Source: Clostridia bacterium
GTDB lineage: Bacteria; Bacillota_A; Clostridia; Christensenellales; CAG-138
Direction of reading: 5' to 3'
DNA length: 12,013 nucleotides
Assembly: GCA_017553815.1 (NCBI GenBank)
Contig: JAFZJT010000255.1
Span: forward strand, 1 to 12,013
This document shows positions 1-7,111 of this stretch, piece by piece. The notes below the pieces were generated by a model. It was not told the origin of the DNA, did not search any database, and worked only from the letters and a program-made list of their open reading frames with translations. The stretch's first letter is position 1; every line of letters begins with the position of its first letter. Position numbers and translations under genes: made by a program.

Positions 1-381
1 CTTGCCATGACCTATGTGCACGATCTCGACGAACGCGCGTTCACGCGCACGCTCTGGCAGATGTGCACCGAATGCATCGTGGTCTTCCCGGACGGCGTGA
101 ACGTGCTGCCGTGGATGCTCTGCGGCACCAACGAGATCGGCGAAGCCACCGCAAAGAAGATGGAGACCGCAAGGCTTTGCGTGTGGGCGCAGCACGGCAT
201 CTACGGCGCGGGCAGGGATCTTGACGAGACCTTCGGACTCATTGAGACCGCCGAAAAGGCAGCCGAAATCTACATGAAGATCGCGCATCTTCCTCTCGTC
301 AATACCATCACCGACGAACAGATGCACGAGCTCGAAGCGCACTTCGGCGTCAAGGCGCGCGAAGGGTATCTCAAATCATAA
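1..381 (+). CDS. rhaD: Rhamnulose-1-phosphate aldolase, C-terminal part (5' end outside window)
   Basis: This class II aldolase cleaves L-rhamnulose 1-phosphate into dihydroxyacetone phosphate and L-lactaldehyde, the last step of cytoplasmic L-rhamnose breakdown. The frame is open from base 1, so the gene starts upstream; about 126 C-terminal residues are present, against about 274 for the whole E. coli enzyme. I recognise family stretches from memory of E. coli RhaD: TECIVVFPDG, a PWM..GT..IG..TA segment, and LDETFGLIETAEKAAE. The histidine at 193-195 (in AQHGIYG) matches the third zinc ligand of E. coli RhaD (His212, in FHGVFG). The other two zinc histidines and the catalytic glutamate would lie upstream, outside the window. 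The stop at 379-381 is followed by 252 bases without an obvious hairpin terminator. The identification is strong; operon partners cannot be seen. Confidence 0.93.
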   Translation, partial: LAMTYVHDLDERAFTRTLWQMCTECIVVFPDGVNVLPWMLCGTNEIGEATAKKMETARLCVWAQHGIYGAGRDLDETFGLIETAEKAAEIYMKIAHLPLVNTITDEQMHELEAHFGVKAREGYLKS

Positions 382-633
382 CGATTCTTGTTCTTGAGAA
401 AGGAAATTGTGCTCCTCTTCCGGGGCTTTGCGCGTCTCTTACGAACGGATGACGCGACCAAAATCCAATGTCGGTTTTTACCCCATCACAGACGGTTTTC
501 CGATTCGTGCAAGAACGAAAAGCAGCCGGTTTTTACATCAGAAACCGGATAATTCCATCAAAAATAAGATAGCACACGCCGGAAGAATCCTGTAAAATGA
601 TATTGACAATATGACAAGAAAACGGAGGGCTTT
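382..633. other. Intergenic region upstream of the GH3 gene, with operator-like repeats
   Basis: I see no supported gene here. The stretch contains CGGTTTTTAC twice (472-481 and 527-536) and an inverted repeat at 526-548 with arms CCGGTTT and AAACCGG around a 9-base gap. The hairpin is not followed by a T-run, so an operator is more likely than a terminator. A TTGACA at 603-608 lies too close to the gene start at 634 to serve as its -35 box. TAAAAT at 593-598 is a possible -10, but I see no good -35 at the right distance. The operon promoter presumably lies here, but I cannot place it with confidence. Confidence 0.4.
526..548. repeat. Inverted repeat CCGGTTT-N9-AAACCGG, possible operator
   Basis: Perfect 7-base arms at 526-532 and 542-548 are separated by nine bases, about 85 bases upstream of the GH3 start. 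The left arm lies in a decamer also found at 472-481. There is no T-run on either side to support a terminator. A binding site for a sugar-responsive repressor or activator is an inference from position only. Confidence 0.35.
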
Positions 634-3066
634 ATGGAATTGCAGGACTATGAAAAAGAACACATTGCCAAGCTTCGGGAATATGCGGCGGAATGTACGC
701 TGTTTCTGAAAAAGAACGAAGATTTCCCGCTTTCCGCACCGTGCAAAATCGCGTTGTTCGGCAACGGCGCCGAATACACGGTCAAGGGCGGAACGGGCTC
801 CGGTAATGTCAATTCCCGCTTCTTTACCACGGCAAAAGACGGACTCGTTTCGGCCGGCTTTACAATCGCCACGGAATCGTGGCTGAAGTCGTATGCCGCG
901 GAACGGGAAGCGGCACACGCAGCATTCCAGGCAAAGCTGAAGCAGGCGATCGAGGAGGGCGGCATCGACACGCTGATTGCGAGCATCGGCGCCGTCGCAC
1001 CGGAGCCGGAATACGCTTTTTCTCTTGATTCCGAAGTCGATACTGCCGTTTATGTCCTGACGCGCAATTCCGGCGAGGGCAGCGACCGAACCTATGTGCC
1101 CGGCGATCTTTTACTGACCGAAACGGAAATACGCGATATTACCGAAGCGGCTTGCCGCTATCCGCGTTTTCTGCTCGTGTTGAATACGGGCGGCATGGTC
1201 GACCTCTCTCCTGTGCTCGACTGCGTTTCCAATATCCTGCTGCTGTCGCAGCTCGGTGTTGTGACGGGCGATATTCTTGCTGATATTTTGCTCGGCAAGG
1301 CAAATCCTTCCGGCAAGCTGACGATGACATGGGCGACGGAACACGACTATCCCACCGACGGACACTTCGGCGCGCATCGCACCAACCGCTACACCGAGGG
1401 CATCTATGTCGGCTATCGCTACTTTGCGACGGCGGACAAGCCGGTTTTGTTCCCGTTCGGCTTCGGGCTGTCCTATACGACATTCTCCCGCGAGGATTTC
1501 GATACAACGGTCGACGGAACCGTCGTGACCGTACATGTGACGGTGAAAAACACCGGCGCATTTGCAGGGAAGGAAGTCCTGCAGCTGTATCTTGTGAAAC
1601 CTGAGGGCATTTTGGATACACCGGCACAGGAACTTGCCGCCTATCGGAAGACGGCGCTTCTTGCGCCGAACGAGAGCGAACGGCTGACGCTGCGATTCGA
1701 CTTGCGGGATATGGCGTCCTATGATCCGGTGCGCGGCAATTATGAATTAAACGCGGGCGATTACGGTGTGTGCGTCGGTAATTCTTCGGCGTCTGCCGTG
1801 CCGGTGTGCGTGCTGCGCCTGAAAACGAACGCAGTCGTAAAGCATACGGCGCATGTCGGCGGCACGGCGGATTTTGCAGACCTGTGGCTGCCGCATAAAG
1901 CGCAGGACCTTTCGGGCCTGCCGGTGCACCTCATTGATGCGGACGCGATCAAGCCCGAAGAAGTGTCCTATGTGCGCATGGATGAGACGGACCCGTATCT
2001 TGCCTCCTTTACGGATGAAGAACTGGCGCTGATCTGCGTCGGCGCATATGATCGGCGGCTCTTTGCATCGAACGTCGGAAACTCGGCGTTCTCCGTCATC
2101 GGTGCGGCGGGCGAAACCGTCCTTTCGATGCCGGACAAAATCACACATTCGATTGTCATGGCAGACGGTCCTGCGGGTTTGCGGCTTGAACAGCAATACG
2201 GCGAGGATGAGAACGGAGCGTACGCTCTGCCGAATCCGTTTATCGAATATCTGCTGAAGAATGTGGTTCCGGAATCCATTGCGAAATCGCTCGGATACAC
2301 CGGAGAGAAAAAGCCGGAACGCCACGGGGTCATCAAAACGCAGTACTGTACAGCCATTCCGATCGGAACGGCAATCGCGCAGAGCTTCAACGACGACTTT
2401 GCGGCGATGTGCGGCGATCTTGTGGGAGATGAGATGGAACGCTACGGCGTACATTTGTGGCTTGCTCCCGCGCTGAACATCCACCGCGACCCGCGCTGCG
2501 GAAGGAATTTCGAATATTTTTCCGAAGATCCCCTGCTGTCCGGCAAGATGGCGGCGGCACTGACGCGCGGCGTGCAGGCGCACCCTGGCTGCGGCACGAC
2601 GATCAAGCATTTCTGCTGCAACAATCAGGAGACGAACCGTATGCGCAACGACAGTATGGTGTCCGAGCGTGCGCTGCGCGAAATCTATACGAAGGGCTTC
2701 GGCATCTGTGTGCGGGAATCGCACCCGAAAGCGCTGATGACCTCTTACAATCTTCTGAACGGCACGCATACCGCCGAGCGGCGTGATCTTGTCACCGATC
2801 TGCTGCGCTCGGAGTTCGGGTTCGACGGCATCGTGATGACCGACTGGATCGGCTCGGAGAACGGCTCTCCCGAGGGTGAGTACCGCGTCGGCAGCGCGCC
2901 CGAAACGATTGCTGCGGGCAACGATCTCTGCATGCCCGGCGCGCAGCGGGATGTGGATTTCATTCTGGAGGCACTGAAGGACGGACGCCTCAAGCGCGCA
3001 GATCTGCTCGTTTCGGCAACGCGCATCTATCGGATGATCGAAGAACTGCACGAACTGCACAGGTAA
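634..3066 (+). CDS. Glycoside hydrolase family 3 enzyme with permuted domain order (beta-glucosidase/beta-xylosidase type)
   Basis: A retaining glycosidase of 810 residues that should remove non-reducing-end beta-sugars from oligosaccharides. The usual GH3 order is inverted. The C-type alpha/beta sandwich domain comes first (about residues 20-285, ending in PFGFGLSYTTF at 274-284), then a fibronectin-III-like domain (about 290-400), a linker, and the GH3 barrel at the C-terminus (about 490-800). The nucleophile is predicted as Asp737 in VMTDW. Lys658-His659 (IKHF) are the conserved sugar-binding pair. Glu148 in SGEGSDR matches the acid/base position of enzymes such as Thermotoga neapolitana Bgl3B. 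This permuted order is known from Ruminococcus albus and Butyrivibrio fibrisolvens beta-glucosidases. There is no signal peptide, so it is probably cytoplasmic. The start is supported by GGAGGG at 624-629. It is the first gene of a three-gene operon; its stop overlaps the next gene's ribosome site. Exact substrate (glucose or xylose) is not readable from sequence. Confidence 0.93.
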   Translation: MELQDYEKEHIAKLREYAAECTLFLKKNEDFPLSAPCKIALFGNGAEYTVKGGTGSGNVNSRFFTTAKDGLVSAGFTIATESWLKSYAAEREAAHAAFQAKLKQAIEEGGIDTLIASIGAVAPEPEYAFSLDSEVDTAVYVLTRNSGEGSDRTYVPGDLLLTETEIRDITEAACRYPRFLLVLNTGGMVDLSPVLDCVSNILLLSQLGVVTGDILADILLGKANPSGKLTMTWATEHDYPTDGHFGAHRTNRYTEGIYVGYRYFATADKPVLFPFGFGLSYTTFSREDFDTTVDGTVVTVHVTVKNTGAFAGKEVLQLYLVKPEGILDTPAQELAAYRKTALLAPNESERLTLRFDLRDMASYDPVRGNYELNAGDYGVCVGNSSASAVPVCVLRLKTNAVVKHTAHVGGTADFADLWLPHKAQDLSGLPVHLIDADAIKPEEVSYVRMDETDPYLASFTDEELALICVGAYDRRLFASNVGNSAFSVIGAAGETVLSMPDKITHSIVMADGPAGLRLEQQYGEDENGAYALPNPFIEYLLKNVVPESIAKSLGYTGEKKPERHGVIKTQYCTAIPIGTAIAQSFNDDFAAMCGDLVGDEMERYGVHLWLAPALNIHRDPRCGRNFEYFSEDPLLSGKMAAALTRGVQAHPGCGTTIKHFCCNNQETNRMRNDSMVSERALREIYTKGFGICVRESHPKALMTSYNLLNGTHTAERRDLVTDLLRSEFGFDGIVMTDWIGSENGSPEGEYRVGSAPETIAAGNDLCMPGAQRDVDFILEALKDGRLKRADLLVSATRIYRMIEELHELHR

Positions 3067-3076
3067 GGAGTGTATT

Positions 3077-4687
3077 ATGAGATTTTTGATCCCGGCAAAC
3101 GGTCCGACCGTCCCGAACAGCAAACATTGGCAGTTCTGTGTCGGCAGCGGTCACGCGCAGCTCGCGCTGCGCACCGATTATCTCCGGCAGCTGCAATGGA
3201 TTCATGACGAACTCGGCATCCGCTATGTGCGCTTTCACGGCATTTTCTGCGACGATATGCACACGCTGACCGACCTAAAAGAGATGCTGCCTTTTCCCGG
3301 CGCGGAGCGGTTTTCGGAACGGAATTTCCGTGCCTGCGGGATCGTGTACGACAATGTGCTGGCAGCCGGCATGAAACCGTTTGTCGAGCTTGGATTTATG
3401 CCGCGTAAGCTGGCGGCCGATCCGGACGCAAAAGGATTCTTATACTATAAGCCGAACTTCTCCATGCCGAAGGATTTTTCCGCGTGGAAAGAATACCTGC
3501 AGGCGTTTATCCGGTTTCTTCTGCACCGTTACGGCGCGGAGGAGGTGCGTTCGTGGTATTTTGAGGTCTGGAACGAGCCCGACCTCGGCAATTCATTCTT
3601 TACGGGAGGCACGGACGGCTACCTTGCACTTTATAAGGCGAGCGCCGAGGCGATCAAAGCGGTCGATTCCATGCTGAAAGTCGGCGGACCTGCCACAAGC
3701 GCGTCACGCGGGGTAAAACCGTTTCGCGCGTACTGCGAGCAAAACGGCATCCCGCTGGACTTTCTCTCGACGCACCAGTATCCCGGCGATCCGATCGCCG
3801 GTGTGGAAGCAAGCGGCGGTCCCGAGGACGATACGGCCCAGGCGCATACTGTCGAGCTGTTCACGCCCGATAAGCTCGCAGCGATCGGCGCCCTGTTGGA
3901 CGCTGTGCCGGGAAAAACCTTTTTGTCCGGGATGCGCGCGTTGCTGGCAGATAAATCCGAAACGACGGACATTGCACCGGGCGTGTTCAAACGGAACGCC
4001 GCGATTGTCCGCAAACAGGCGGAGGGCTATCCGCTGATCTATTCGGAATGGAATGCGAACGCGATTTTTTCCGCCTATACGAACGATACCAAAAAGGTGG
4101 CGGCATATCTTGTCAAGACCGCGTTGGAGGTGGCACCGTATGTGGATGCGTCGTCGGTCTGGTGCTTTTCCGATCTGTTTGAGGAATGGCACACGTTCGT
4201 CGAACCGTTCCACGGCGGCTTCGGACTTCTGAACCAGGACGGCATCGAAAAGCCGGGCTTCTGGGCACTGAAACTGCTGTCGCTGTGCGGGGACGAACGG
4301 CTTGTCCTGCCGGATGCGGCGTTCGACGGCGAAATCGGACTTGCGGCGTTCCGCTCCCAAACGGGCATGCAGCTTTTGCTGTTCCGGCAGCGTATGAAAA
4401 GCGATCCCGCCGCAGCAAAGGAAGCGACGGAGCTTGCGATCGAGTTGCCCGCAGAGCCGAAAAACGTTACCGTACGCCGCATCGACGACGAGCACGGCAA
4501 CCCGCTTGCAATTTGGGAGACGGTGTACAAGCGTCGGAATGATCTGAACGCGGCGGAGATCGAGGACATTCGCACGCGCTCGGCGGTACGGCCTGAGCCG
4601 CTGTCGTTTGTCTATGCGGACGGCAAACTGACGATGTCGACCGCGCTCGGTGTGAACGACGTCTGTCTCATTGAAATTATGTATTAA
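3077..4687 (+). CDS. Glycoside hydrolase family 39, beta-xylosidase-like
   Basis: This 536-residue protein is probably a retaining beta-xylosidase releasing xylose from xylo-oligosaccharides in the cytoplasm, as it has no signal peptide. The N-terminus carries typical GH39 motifs: HWQFCVGSGHA, then GIRYVRFHGIFCDDM, then GMKPFVELGFMP. The acid/base is predicted as Glu167 in FEVWNEPDLG and the nucleophile as Glu324 in IYSEWN. The two are about 157 residues apart, against 117 (Glu160/Glu277) in the Thermoanaerobacterium XynB as I recall it, so there is an insertion of roughly 40 residues, probably around residues 255-310 (LFTPDKLAAIGALL to the AIVRKQA segment). A FHGGFGLL..GIEKPGFWALKLL stretch follows, then a C-terminal beta domain. 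ATG at 3077 is preceded by AAGGAG at 3065-3070, which overlaps the GH3 stop, so translation is probably coupled. GH39 also contains iduronidases and arabinofuranosidases, so xylosidase is the likeliest but not the only activity. Confidence 0.9.
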   Translation: MRFLIPANGPTVPNSKHWQFCVGSGHAQLALRTDYLRQLQWIHDELGIRYVRFHGIFCDDMHTLTDLKEMLPFPGAERFSERNFRACGIVYDNVLAAGMKPFVELGFMPRKLAADPDAKGFLYYKPNFSMPKDFSAWKEYLQAFIRFLLHRYGAEEVRSWYFEVWNEPDLGNSFFTGGTDGYLALYKASAEAIKAVDSMLKVGGPATSASRGVKPFRAYCEQNGIPLDFLSTHQYPGDPIAGVEASGGPEDDTAQAHTVELFTPDKLAAIGALLDAVPGKTFLSGMRALLADKSETTDIAPGVFKRNAAIVRKQAEGYPLIYSEWNANAIFSAYTNDTKKVAAYLVKTALEVAPYVDASSVWCFSDLFEEWHTFVEPFHGGFGLLNQDGIEKPGFWALKLLSLCGDERLVLPDAAFDGEIGLAAFRSQTGMQLLLFRQRMKSDPAAAKEATELAIELPAEPKNVTVRRIDDEHGNPLAIWETVYKRRNDLNAAEIEDIRTRSAVRPEPLSFVYADGKLTMSTALGVNDVCLIEIMY

Positions 4688-4711
4688 TCTTTATGAAAGG
4701 AAACGGATGCT

Positions 4712-5737
4712 ATGAAAAGTGAAGTCATTGTACTGAACGAAGAACGAAACGTGACGCTGACCGCGTATTTGCAGGAGGTCGGCGGTGAATTCCAGTTTGC
4801 GAAGCGTCCTGCGATGCTTGTGCTGCCGGGCGGCGGTTATGCGATGTGTTCCGACCGCGAAGCCGATCCGGTTGCGCTCTCGTACAGTCGGGCGGGATAC
4901 CAGACGTTCGTATTGCGCTACACGGTCGGTGCAGCGTGCGAGTGGCCGATGCCGCTCGATGATTATGAGGCGGCAATGGCATTGATCGAACAAAACGCCG
5001 AGGCATGGCACGTCGATTCCGCAAGGATTGCGGTCGTCGGCTTCTCAGCAGGCGGGCATCTTGCAGCCTGCACCGCGACGGTCGCTAAGCACAAACCTGC
5101 GGCGGCAATCCTGGTGTATGCGGCAATCCTGCCGAGCATTGTCGATCTTTGTAAGCCGAATATGCCCTATCCGAACGAGCACGTGGACGCCGAAACCTGC
5201 CCGTGCTTCCTCGTCGCGGCGCGGGACGATCGGCTTGTAGATGTGACCAATACGCTTGAAATGGAGCTTGCGCTCGCAAAGAACGGCATTCCGTTCGAGA
5301 GCCATATCTATTCTTACGGCGGACACGGCTTCTCGACTGCCGAGAAGTGGATTCACGGCGCGATCATCTCCGAGCGTGCGCCGCATTGGGTGGCGGACAG
5401 CATCGGCTGGCTGAAGGAAATCATGGGCGAGCTGACGCCGAAGGGAATGACCGAACCGAACCTTGCCGTTTCCCGAAACTGCGACACTGCGCCCGTACTG
5501 TCGGTCGCCTGTTCTTTGAAGCATCTGAACACGCAGGGCGACGAGGCAAAGCGCGTCCTGAAGCCGCTGTACGACGGCATCGAGATGTTCGCAAAGGCGC
5601 ACGGCTATTCGCGCGAAGCCCTTGTCAAGGCTGTCGAAAACAACACAGCCTTCGAGCTGCTGTCCACGCTCGGCTTCGAGGAAGGCGCCATTCGCGCTCT
5701 CGATCGAGAGCTGCACAAGATCGTGAATGTTCTGTAA
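4712..5737 (+). CDS. Alpha/beta-hydrolase esterase (acetyl-xylan-esterase-like) with C-terminal extension
   Basis: A cytoplasmic serine esterase of 341 residues, probably removing acetyl or other acyl groups from oligosaccharides. The oxyanion motif is LPGGGY (38-43), the nucleophile Ser112 in GFSAGGH, the acid probably Asp173 (ARDDRLVDV) and the base His205 (YGGHGFS). These give a complete triad in family order. The hydrolase core ends near residue 240 (SIGWLKEIMG). About 100 further residues, rich in predicted helix and ending in ALDRELHKIVNVL, do not belong to the usual fold and I do not recognise them. The start is supported by AAAGGA at 4696-4701. It is the third gene of the GH3-GH39 operon, 24 bases after GH39, and is followed by a strong hairpin terminator. 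Context suggests it acts on acylated xylo-oligosaccharides together with the two glycosidases. Substrate is inferred, not shown. Confidence 0.85.
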   Translation: MKSEVIVLNEERNVTLTAYLQEVGGEFQFAKRPAMLVLPGGGYAMCSDREADPVALSYSRAGYQTFVLRYTVGAACEWPMPLDDYEAAMALIEQNAEAWHVDSARIAVVGFSAGGHLAACTATVAKHKPAAAILVYAAILPSIVDLCKPNMPYPNEHVDAETCPCFLVAARDDRLVDVTNTLEMELALAKNGIPFESHIYSYGGHGFSTAEKWIHGAIISERAPHWVADSIGWLKEIMGELTPKGMTEPNLAVSRNCDTAPVLSVACSLKHLNTQGDEAKRVLKPLYDGIEMFAKAHGYSREALVKAVENNTAFELLSTLGFEEGAIRALDRELHKIVNVL

Positions 5738-5759
5738 ACCATAGAGCCCTCCCCTAAAG

Positions 5760-5793
5760 ACGACGCCTCCGCATTTCGCGGAGGCGTCGTTTT
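5760..5793 (+). terminator. Rho-independent terminator of the GH3-GH39-esterase operon
   Basis: A perfect 13-bp stem (5760-5772 pairing with 5778-5790) has a five-base loop ATTTC and is followed by TTTTG. It starts 22 bases after the esterase stop. On the opposite strand the stem is followed only by CTTTA, so it would be a weak stop for the convergent minus-strand unit whose last gene ends at 5831. Confidence 0.93.
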
Positions 5794-5830
5794 GTTATAT
5801 GCGGCGGGGTGTGTCCTCGCCGCCTTTTTT

Positions 5831-6134
5831 TCAGTCATATTCTTTGTCGATCAAATCAAGACCGTAGTCTTTCAGATTTCCGTCCATTGCATCCGTGAGC
5901 CATCCGGCAACGGATTGCCCTTGTTCTTCAAAGCGAATCCAGACAACGGGCGTGGCAATGATGGTAGCCGTGCCCTTCAGAATCCTTCATTTTCTTGTCG
6001 GAAACGCGATACCATTTGCCGACTTTCGGATTCTCTTTGAGTTTCGGATACCGAAGCACGGCAAAATAAATGCCAAGGGCTGCGACTGCCAGAACAGCCA
6101 GAATGATGACGAGGACTTTCAAAAATATTCCCAC
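5831..6134 (-). pseudogene. Small single-span membrane protein, frameshifted
   Basis: The GTG start at 6134-6132 has an ideal AAGGAG six bases upstream, overlapping the stop of hydrolase B. The N-terminus (GIFLKVLVIILAVLAVAAL, then GIYFAVLRYPKL) is one membrane segment followed by a soluble tail. In the starting frame the protein reads through DKKMKDSEG, then becomes histidine- and cysteine-rich and stops at 5928 after 68 residues. If one G of the GGG at 5973-5975 is dropped, the frame continues as GTATIIATPVVWIRFEEQGQ and ends in DLIDKEYD with a stop at 5831, giving about 100 residues of ordinary protein-like composition. This is a real frameshift, a sequencing or assembly error, or less likely a programmed shift. 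I do not recognise the family. It is the last gene of the minus-strand membrane hydrolase unit. Confidence 0.7.
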
Positions 6135-6144
6135 TTGTTTCTCC

Positions 6145-7104
6145 TTATTCCAGGTCGATCCGTTGATCCTGATACAGCGGGTTGGTCATCAGTTCCGGCG
6201 ATTCGCCGATGAAAACGGTCGCGGCTTCCTGATCGCCCATGAGCTGCCAACGGAACCATGCGATGACATAGCCGCCTGCGGAATACATCATGTGATCGTG
6301 GTCCATGCCGACGCGGCGGGCCATGGCTTTCGGTGCTGTGATCTTGTCATACTGCTCGTTCAGCTTCGCAAACGGAATGACGGATTCGGTTTCGAATTTT
6401 CCCTCCGTTCCGGTAAATATCAGGACCGGACAACGGACAAGGGAGGAATCGTACGGATACCCCACAAAGCTCGCGGCGGATTCACTGGCCGGAGAAAGCG
6501 GCGCAGCTGCCTTGAAAAGCGATCCTTCATCGTACTTTGACAGAGCGTTGAACACGGCGGAACCGCCCTGCGAAAAACCCGTGATCCCGATGTTCTCTGT
6601 GTCGATTTTATGATAAAACACGCTGCTCGGATCTTCGTTCTGCGCCAACATATAGTTGAGCGTCGTAATGGCGGTCTGTCCGGTACCGGTTCCTTTGTCC
6701 TGATTGCCGACAACGATAAAACCGTGGGAGGCAAACAACTTGAATTGCGGCAGATACTTCGTCGCCTTGCCGCCCGTCCCGTTCAGAACGAGGAGCATCG
6801 GATAGGTTTTGTCGGCGGTTTCCGCTTCTTCCGGATAGTAAACCGTGTATTTGTTGATCGGTTTTTCTGCCTTCGCGGTTGTTTTTTTGACCGTATACGT
6901 TCCGAACTGCAGGTATTTCGCTTCCAGCGTACCGCCGGTTTCGATCTTTTCGTTGTATCCGTTAAAGATCGAGGGCCAGTTGTCCGCGTACAGATACAGT
7001 CCCACAAGAAGGACCGCAAAAGTCAACGGGACGTACAGAAAGATGATTCGCAGGACCAATTTCCATCCTCTCCTTTTTTTCTTTTTCGGCTGTTGTTCCA
7101 TCAT
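6145..7104 (-). CDS. Membrane-anchored alpha/beta hydrolase B (chlorophyllase/dienelactone-hydrolase-like)
   Basis: A 319-residue protein with a basic N-terminus (PKKKKRRGWK), one membrane helix at about residues 16-38 and an extracytoplasmic hydrolase domain. The fold markers are LLVLNGTGG (104-112, oxyanion loop), then GITGFSQGG with nucleophile Ser178, then LIFTGTEGKFET (228-239) and GMDHDHMM (266-273), which supplies the catalytic histidine. The end of the domain (AWFRWQLMGD) resembles the PETase/chlorophyllase-like branch of the superfamily. At the usual acid position the motif reads GTEGKFE, with glutamate rather than the common aspartate. The start has GAGGGA just upstream, overlapping the stop of hydrolase A, and only seven bases separate the genes. 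It is probably a surface esterase or lipase-like enzyme; the substrate is unknown. Confidence is high for the fold and low for the reaction. Confidence 0.82.
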   Translation of the reverse strand: MMEQQPKKKKRRGWKLVLRIIFLYVPLTFAVLLVGLYLYADNWPSIFNGYNEKIETGGTLEAKYLQFGTYTVKKTTAKAEKPINKYTVYYPEEAETADKTYPMLLVLNGTGGKATKYLPQFKLFASHGFIVVGNQDKGTGTGQTAITTLNYMLAQNEDPSSVFYHKIDTENIGITGFSQGGSAVFNALSKYDEGSLFKAAAPLSPASESAASFVGYPYDSSLVRCPVLIFTGTEGKFETESVIPFAKLNEQYDKITAPKAMARRVGMDHDHMMYSAGGYVIAWFRWQLMGDQEAATVFIGESPELMTNPLYQDQRIDLE

Positions 7105-7111
7105 TCTTCCC

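Noticed and set aside
407..595. 62-residue plus-strand frame between rhaD and GH3
   Set aside because: No ribosome site or protein-like pattern, and it runs through repeats that look regulatory.
603..608. TTGACA before the GH3 gene as a -35 promoter box
   Set aside because: The matching -10 would fall at 626-631, on the ribosome site, and that sequence (AGGGCT) is not -10-like.
1747..3123. Long open frame on the minus strand opposite the GH3 gene (458 residues)
   Set aside because: Arg/His/Cys-rich composition with no recognisable motif, fully antisense to a clear GH3 gene; a by-product of GC-rich codon use.
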